Positions 59,836 to 64,000 of a stretch of 64,000 nt of DNA are shown piece by piece. A model generated the notes under the pieces. That model was given only the letters and a program-made list of their open reading frames with translations. It searched no databases and was not told the DNA's origin. Every line of letters starts with the position of its first letter. Position 1 is the first letter of the stretch. The translations under genes and the position numbers were made by a program. Source of the stretch: JASEJA01 sp038872535 (GTDB lineage: Archaea > Thermoproteota > Bathyarchaeia > Bathyarchaeales > Bathycorpusculaceae); contig JAVZJY010000004.1 of the NCBI GenBank assembly GCA_038872535.1, forward strand, positions 1-64,000. Direction: 5' to 3'.

Positions 59836-60447
59836 TCAAGTTTCCATAAATTCTACAAATTCTTCAATTGTGCGTTTTTCCAACGTGTAATTTGTTCTTT
59901 TCTCAATTCCAATTGTTGAATATGGCTTTTGTCCATAATCATGTCCCGGATAAACTTCAATATTATCATCAAGTTTCATTAACTTATGAAAAAGGCTGTT
60001 ATACATTTCCTTAGCGCTTCCACCTGGCAAATCGGTTCTGCCACACTCGCCAACAAAGAGTGTGTCGCCAGTAAGCAGCAATTTATCATTCACAAGGAGG
60101 CATATGCTATCTGGTGTGTGTCCCGGAGTGTGAATGACCTTTATCGGAACTTTACCAACCACTAAGAAGTCACCGTCTTCTACGCTTATGTCCTTGTTTA
60201 TCCTTGAAAGCTTGTGGGCAACTATTTTAGCATCAAAAGCTTTTTTCATTTCTTCATTTCCCGCTGTATGATCACCATGACCGTGCGTGTTAATGACATA
60301 TTTTAAGCGAAAATTCTTCTCCTTCAAGAGTTTTGTTAAAATTTTAGCATTAAAACTTGGATCAACAACAGCTGCTTCCCTTGTTGTTTCGTCTGCAATT
60401 ATATATGAGAAATTGTCGCCGTGTTGTTTTACTTGCCTAAAGAACAT
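59836..60447 (-). CDS. MBL-fold metallo-hydrolase (glyoxalase II-like)
   Basis: The metal motif THGHGDHTAG (HxHxDH) is near residue 54, with further ligands in IHTPGHTPDS, LTGDTLF and YPGHDYG. The size (203) and motif set match archaeal glyoxalase II or persulfide dioxygenase-like proteins. The substrate is not determined by sequence alone. Confidence 0.92.
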   Translation of the reverse strand: MFFRQVKQHGDNFSYIIADETTREAAVVDPSFNAKILTKLLKEKNFRLKYVINTHGHGDHTAGNEEMKKAFDAKIVAHKLSRINKDISVEDGDFLVVGKVPIKVIHTPGHTPDSICLLVNDKLLLTGDTLFVGECGRTDLPGGSAKEMYNSLFHKLMKLDDNIEVYPGHDYGQKPYSTIGIEKRTNYTLEKRTIEEFVEFMET

Positions 60448-60463
60448 TTTAAGGCACTTCCGT

Positions 60464-61855
60464 TCATTCTCGGATAAAACTTGCTGCTGGAAGCGTTTCC
60501 ACCTTCATGCCTAATTGTGCAAAATAGTTTAAATTTTCAACGCAGCCTATGCTTGCATCAATGTTATGGTGTATTGGATGCGCCCACATGTGTTCTGGCA
60601 TGAGATTAAATTGCAAAGGAACTCTCGTGGATACTCCATAAGTTTCAAGATTTCTTATCAACAAACCCTTATTGCACATGGATCGAACTGTAACGTAACT
60701 CTTAACAAGTTGCGAAGCCCCAAAGGCGCCGATACCATGCCATAACGCAGCATTTTCAGGCGAAGCCAACATATACAAGAAGAATTGTGGAGAGGAGGGC
60801 GTTTCAGCATAACTGTAATTAACGAATTTTTCGCCCTTCACTTTAAAGTGGTCGTCAGCTTTTGCAATGCTCACGTCTGCTGGATCAATAGCATTTGGAT
60901 AAAGCAACGTCGTTTCATAATCCACTTTCACGTCCTTCAAGGCATTATTTTCCAAGTATATTTTTCCTTTTGCCGCCCTTTTTGAGCCATAACCCTTCGG
61001 CGAATGGGGTATTGTTAACAGTGTTGTTCGACTTTTGAGGCTTCTACCCGTACACTTATAGACGCTTTCTATGGAGGCATAGTCTTTATGCGCTTCTCGT
61101 ATAATGTGATGTAACAGCCCTTCCGAAGTTTCATTTTTCATAACCGTAAGCGGCATGCGCATGGCATATAAATTAAGGTCTATTCCAAAAATTTCTGAAA
61201 ATTTTTCCAGAAGATCATATTTCACCGCATCCACCATATCCATATAACAGCTGTATCTCTCAAGATAATTTTTAACAAGCTCAATGTCACTCCTACAAAT
61301 TAATGAACCTTCATATTTCTGCAAAAACTTTTGGTCTATCTCAAGCTTTTCCGTGGTCACGGTAACTACTGGAAATGCACTTTGTCCGCTGTTAACTATG
61401 GATTCTTTAAGCGGATTCATTGAGTACCTATCTGGTTCAATATCATCCGTGTTAATCAGAAAAGGGATGATTAAACCTTCTGGAGGCTTCCTTAATTTTT
61501 CGCACATTTCATCTACATCTCTATTGTTAGGTTCATGAAGGCCCGCCGTATAGAAGTGATTTGCACAAGCCTCTAATAATCGGGCAGCAATGATTCCTTG
61601 CACTTCTTCTACTGTTAGCTGGGGATTCGAATATTCAACAGAGGTTCTGAGGAAATAGTGCCATCCTCCAACTGTCACATCGTTTCTTTGTCCATTTTTA
61701 AAGTAGAATAATTTAACATCCTTCCGTTTGCTTTCGTCTTCTCTTTCTTTAAAACTTGTCAAATCTTTAACAAGTGTTTCCACGCAATTCCATGAACTTT
61801 TAAGAAAATCTGTAACTAACAATTTCGCTAAATCAGTACTGGACAAGGCAGTCAT
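60464..61855 (-). CDS. Unrecognised 463-residue protein
   Basis: I recognise no domain. The protein is soluble, with mixed composition and no signal peptide. Noticeable segments are LKSRTTLLTIPHSPKGYGSK, a Pro/His stretch PEHMWAHPIHHNIDASIGCV, and several isolated cysteines without a CxxC pattern. Its start overlaps the stop of the tandem GNAT gene by four bases, so the two are translationally coupled and probably act together. It could be an enzyme whose substrate is acetylated by the neighbour; this is only inference. Confidence 0.75.
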   Translation of the reverse strand: MTALSSTDLAKLLVTDFLKSSWNCVETLVKDLTSFKEREDESKRKDVKLFYFKNGQRNDVTVGGWHYFLRTSVEYSNPQLTVEEVQGIIAARLLEACANHFYTAGLHEPNNRDVDEMCEKLRKPPEGLIIPFLINTDDIEPDRYSMNPLKESIVNSGQSAFPVVTVTTEKLEIDQKFLQKYEGSLICRSDIELVKNYLERYSCYMDMVDAVKYDLLEKFSEIFGIDLNLYAMRMPLTVMKNETSEGLLHHIIREAHKDYASIESVYKCTGRSLKSRTTLLTIPHSPKGYGSKRAAKGKIYLENNALKDVKVDYETTLLYPNAIDPADVSIAKADDHFKVKGEKFVNYSYAETPSSPQFFLYMLASPENAALWHGIGAFGASQLVKSYVTVRSMCNKGLLIRNLETYGVSTRVPLQFNLMPEHMWAHPIHHNIDASIGCVENLNYFAQLGMKVETLPAASFIRE

Positions 61856-62697
61856 CCCCTCTCTAAAGATTCGGCAATGTAAATACAGTCTTTAAGGTTT
61901 ATTGGTCTAAAAAACATTCTAGCGACATCAAAACTCTCTCTAATTCCTAACTGGTTAAGCGCTTTTCTTAATGTTAACTCCTTTTTTGGAAGGCATAAGG
62001 TTACAAAAGAACCTTCAATCATATTTAACACGGTTTTAATAAGGTTAAGCGCCACTTCATAATTTTCTCTATTGCAGATTAAGGGTCCAATTTCGGTGAA
62101 ACCTTCATAGACTTTCGCCATAACATATCCGCAAACTTCGCCCTTTTCTACTGAAAAATGGCACAAGTTTTTGGGTTGGCGAAATATGGCTTTAAGCAGC
62201 TTTCCCCTTGAAATGTTAAGGCATGAGCTATCATACCAGATAATTTTTTGTAAGTTGTCTTTTTTATTCGCTTTTTCAACATTAGAATTTTCGCTTTGGG
62301 ATTTTGAGGCTTTTCCTTCCATAACCGTAAACTCTTCATCATATTGGAAACCTAATCTTCTATAAAATGTCACAGTGTCCATGTAAGAGTATAAACCAAC
62401 CGTTTCTGCTCCTTTGCTCATCAAGTAATTAATAATTTGTTTAACTAATAGGGAGGCTGCGCCTTTTCGGCGATGCTTTTCTTCCACTATCAAGTTTCCA
62501 AACCAACCAATTCTTCCATAATTTATTGACGTCACAATGCCGACCTTTTCAGAATCCTCCCATAATGTAAAACAACCATTGGGCTCCAACATCATCATGA
62601 AGAGAAAATCCTCTTTAGTTAAGCCCCAATTTTTAGTGTCAGTGAGATGGACGGCGAAGTCCAAGTCTTCTTTGGACATTTTCCTCACAAAGAACAT
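61852..62697 (-). CDS. Tandem GNAT N-acetyltransferase
   Basis: The first GNAT domain (residues 1-130) has the acetyl-CoA loop VEEKHRRKGAASLLVKQIIN. The second half (residues 155-280) repeats the fold more loosely, with VEKGEVCGYVMAKVYEGFTE and CLPKKELTLRKAL but a weak CoA loop. Such N-/C-lobe pairs occur in Eis-like acetyltransferases. It is coupled by a four-base overlap to the unrecognised gene downstream. Substrate unknown. Confidence 0.85.
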   Translation of the reverse strand: MFFVRKMSKEDLDFAVHLTDTKNWGLTKEDFLFMMMLEPNGCFTLWEDSEKVGIVTSINYGRIGWFGNLIVEEKHRRKGAASLLVKQIINYLMSKGAETVGLYSYMDTVTFYRRLGFQYDEEFTVMEGKASKSQSENSNVEKANKKDNLQKIIWYDSSCLNISRGKLLKAIFRQPKNLCHFSVEKGEVCGYVMAKVYEGFTEIGPLICNRENYEVALNLIKTVLNMIEGSFVTLCLPKKELTLRKALNQLGIRESFDVARMFFRPINLKDCIYIAESLERG

Positions 62698-62810
62698 GCG
62701 AGTATCCCTGCAATTTATCTGAGATTGAGTTGGCTTATAAAAAGCCTTATAATGGAAAGCAAATTTTTATTAAAACCAAGCTTCGTCGCTGTTGGGAGAA
62801 AGAAGTAACA

Positions 62811-63338
62811 GTGAATGACGCAAAATTAAATGTTAAGGTAATTCGCAAAGCCAAGATAGCAACTTATCCCTTCACTGATTACTTCAAAGGCTTTGAAAAT
62901 GTTGAGGCTGTTAAGCGAATTTTTGGCGAGAAAACCGAGGAAGTTCTACGTAATCTTCGAGTTGAATTTTTCGGAAGAAGAGGCTACATGGGAGTCAGCG
63001 ACGAAGATGGACATCTATTCATTAGCGCAGACTACCTTAACAATGGCGATTTAGTTGACATTTACCTTGACATAATCCATGAGCTTGTGCATGTGAAACA
63101 GTTTATGGAAGGGAAAAAACTCTTCGACGACAACTTCAGCTATGTTGAAAGACCCACGGAAATCGAAGCTTATCGTGTCGCGGTTGAAGAGGCAAGGCGT
63201 TTAGGGCTAAGCGATGATAGAATACTGCAATACCTTAAAACTGAGTGGATGAACGAAGAAGATTTGAAGAAGTTAGCCAAAACCCTTCATGTTAAATATG
63301 TGCCCAGTGAAGGAAAGAGCAAAAGAAGGCGATTATGA
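62811..63338 (+). CDS. Putative zinc metallopeptidase (HExxH)
   Basis: The motif IIHELVHVKQFM supplies HExxH, and a downstream Glu in RPTEIEAYRVAVEEA is the likely third ligand. The compact size (about 175 residues) resembles SprT/IrrE-like or DUF-type minimal gluzincins. The frame is open to a TTG at 62730, but that region holds a TATA-like TTATAAAA at 62736-62743, so I prefer the GTG at 62811. It is divergent from the tandem GNAT gene. Confidence 0.75.
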   Translation: MNDAKLNVKVIRKAKIATYPFTDYFKGFENVEAVKRIFGEKTEEVLRNLRVEFFGRRGYMGVSDEDGHLFISADYLNNGDLVDIYLDIIHELVHVKQFMEGKKLFDDNFSYVERPTEIEAYRVAVEEARRLGLSDDRILQYLKTEWMNEEDLKKLAKTLHVKYVPSEGKSKRRRL

Positions 63339-63842
63339 GCTTAGCAATTTAGATAATGTTTTTACAAGCTCTTTTGCGGAATCTGCAACTTTGGCGGTTA
63401 AACCCTCTCCAAAATCTGTTTTTTCGGGCTCTATCAGCAGCAAAGAGATTTTCGCCTTTATCGTTTTGGTCAAATATTCACAGAATATTCGCAAAGGAAG
63501 CATGTGCGTTGTGAAAGCAGGGAAATTCGCTAAATCTTGGGGGTTCAAGATTTTTGTTTCTCCAGGTCCTAATCCCAAGATTGCAGCATCTATTAAAAGA
63601 ATATGCGTTGGATTGAAATCTATAATTTGTTGTATGTAACTTTCCGGAACAGTTTCACATTCAATCAACAAAACCTTATCAGAAACTTTTCCACGCAAGC
63701 TTTGAACAATGAATACGCCTACAAAATCATCCATGCGAATGGGATTCCCAATTCCAGCTACAACAACCCTTTCAGCGTCTGAAAACCAATTCTTTAATTC
63801 CTTTTTAAGGCTATATTTTTCGCTGGACAACGAAACCCTCAT
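63333..63842 (-). CDS. hycI: NiFe-hydrogenase maturation endopeptidase
   Basis: Family motifs are VVVAGIGNPIRMDDFVG (GxGN and the first Asp), LLIDAA (second metal-binding Asp) and TTHMLPLRIF with the His ligand. The protease removes the C-terminal peptide of the hydrogenase large subunit after nickel insertion. It lies 33 bases downstream of the large-subunit gene, in the same operon. At 169 residues it is normal for group 3/4 proteases. Confidence 0.93.
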   Translation of the reverse strand: MRVSLSSEKYSLKKELKNWFSDAERVVVAGIGNPIRMDDFVGVFIVQSLRGKVSDKVLLIECETVPESYIQQIIDFNPTHILLIDAAILGLGPGETKILNPQDLANFPAFTTHMLPLRIFCEYLTKTIKAKISLLLIEPEKTDFGEGLTAKVADSAKELVKTLSKLLSS

Positions 63843-63875
63843 TAAATAAATTAATGATGAAAGAAAAGGAAAAGG

Positions 63876-64000
63876 TTATCTCTGCACAGTTTTTAGGAGT
63901 TTCTTTTCCTTATTATAAATTTCAATGGTTAGCGGCATTTGCCCAACCGCAAAATGAGTTGCGCATCCAAAGCATGGGTCATAAGCCCTAAAAGCCATCT
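63876..64000 (-). CDS. NiFe-hydrogenase large subunit, C-terminal end (partial)
   Basis: The visible frame contains FRAYDPCFGCATH, the DPCxxCxxH motif that supplies the last two Cys ligands of the NiFe site. Cleavage after the His would release the 25 residues FAVGQMPLTIEIYNKEKKLL plus KTVQR. The GQMPL context is typical of group 3 enzymes (F420-reducing FrhA or heterodisulfide-linked MvhA). The rest of the gene lies beyond the window. Confidence 0.92.
   Translation of the reverse strand, partial: MAFRAYDPCFGCATHFAVGQMPLTIEIYNKEKKLLKTVQR

Noticed and set aside
1..64000. CRISPR array, insertion sequence, prophage or integron
   Set aside because: No repeat-spacer series, transposase, integrase or phage gene was seen anywhere in the window.

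Overview
The window is a 64 kb piece of an archaeal chromosome. Evidence is an archaeal/eukaryal-type ribosomal set (L34e, L19e, L32e, S4e, long L18 and L30), the RNase P protein Rpp29, intron-bearing tRNAs, TATA-box promoters with short or no leaders, and frequent TTG/GTG starts. The gene mix (tungsten aldehyde oxidoreductase, group 3 NiFe hydrogenase tail, HypA with a MinD-type HypB, B12-dependent ribonucleotide reductase, a Sulfolobus-type zinc ferredoxin, a methanogen-type thiol:fumarate reductase) fits an anaerobic, AT-rich, heterotrophic or mixotrophic archaeon of the TACK branch. Bathyarchaeia is my best guess, from gene content only. Two runs of N (22833-22928 and 54585-54681) mark contig joins; both look like artefacts with no missing sequence.

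Layout. 1-676: edge of a membrane gene and three tRNA genes (Leu-UAA and Arg-CCU with introns, Cys-GCA). 0.7-6.5 kb: E1-like enzyme, DNA ligase, TPR protein, a lysine-less threonine-synthase-like protein fused to a winged helix, and an ECF-type membrane protein. 6.5-13.7 kb: cell-surface glycosylation genes (three GT2 transferases, a sugar-nucleotide epimerase, small membrane proteins), interrupted by a HypE-like protein and a radical SAM enzyme. 13.8-26.1 kb: one long minus-strand ribosomal operon running from L22 through SecY to L34e and CMP kinase, with an Hsp20-like gene inserted between L15 and L30. 26.3-36.4 kb: HAD hydrolase, HypA/MinD-type HypB, DUF166, then a dense redox and oxidative-stress island (PDO, Lrp regulator, peroxiredoxin, OsmC, class II RNR, rubredoxin, superoxide dismutase, zinc ferredoxin, glutaredoxin, ferredoxin-thioredoxin-reductase/rubredoxin fusion). 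36.4-44.1 kb: metal handling (CDF exporter, CopB-type ATPase, Cys-rich HTH regulator), HtrA protease, ferritin-like protein, flavodoxin, GNAT and isochorismatase. 44.1-46.7 kb: peptidase, MoaD-like protein, flavin reductase, YkgJ-type protein. 46.7-57.3 kb: a C3/C4 acid module (methylmalonyl-CoA mutase and epimerase, three biotin-dependent carboxyl-transfer subunits, biotin ligase, TfrAB-like fumarate reductase). 57.4-59.8 kb: aldehyde:ferredoxin oxidoreductase with its ferredoxin subunit. 59.8-64 kb: MBL hydrolase, an unrecognised 463-residue protein co-translated with a tandem GNAT, a metallopeptidase, and a hydrogenase maturation protease beside the C-terminus of its probable substrate.

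How the parts fit. The 46.7-57.3 kb block supplies most steps of a Wood-Werkman-type interconversion of pyruvate/oxaloacetate, fumarate/succinate and methylmalonyl-CoA/propionyl-CoA, with no biotin carboxylase in the window. The hydrogenase tail, its protease, HypA, MinD-type HypB and a HypE relative indicate hydrogen metabolism. A 14-bp near-palindrome repeated upstream of the Cys-rich HTH gene, the CopB-type ATPase and the isochorismatase suggests a small local metal regulon.
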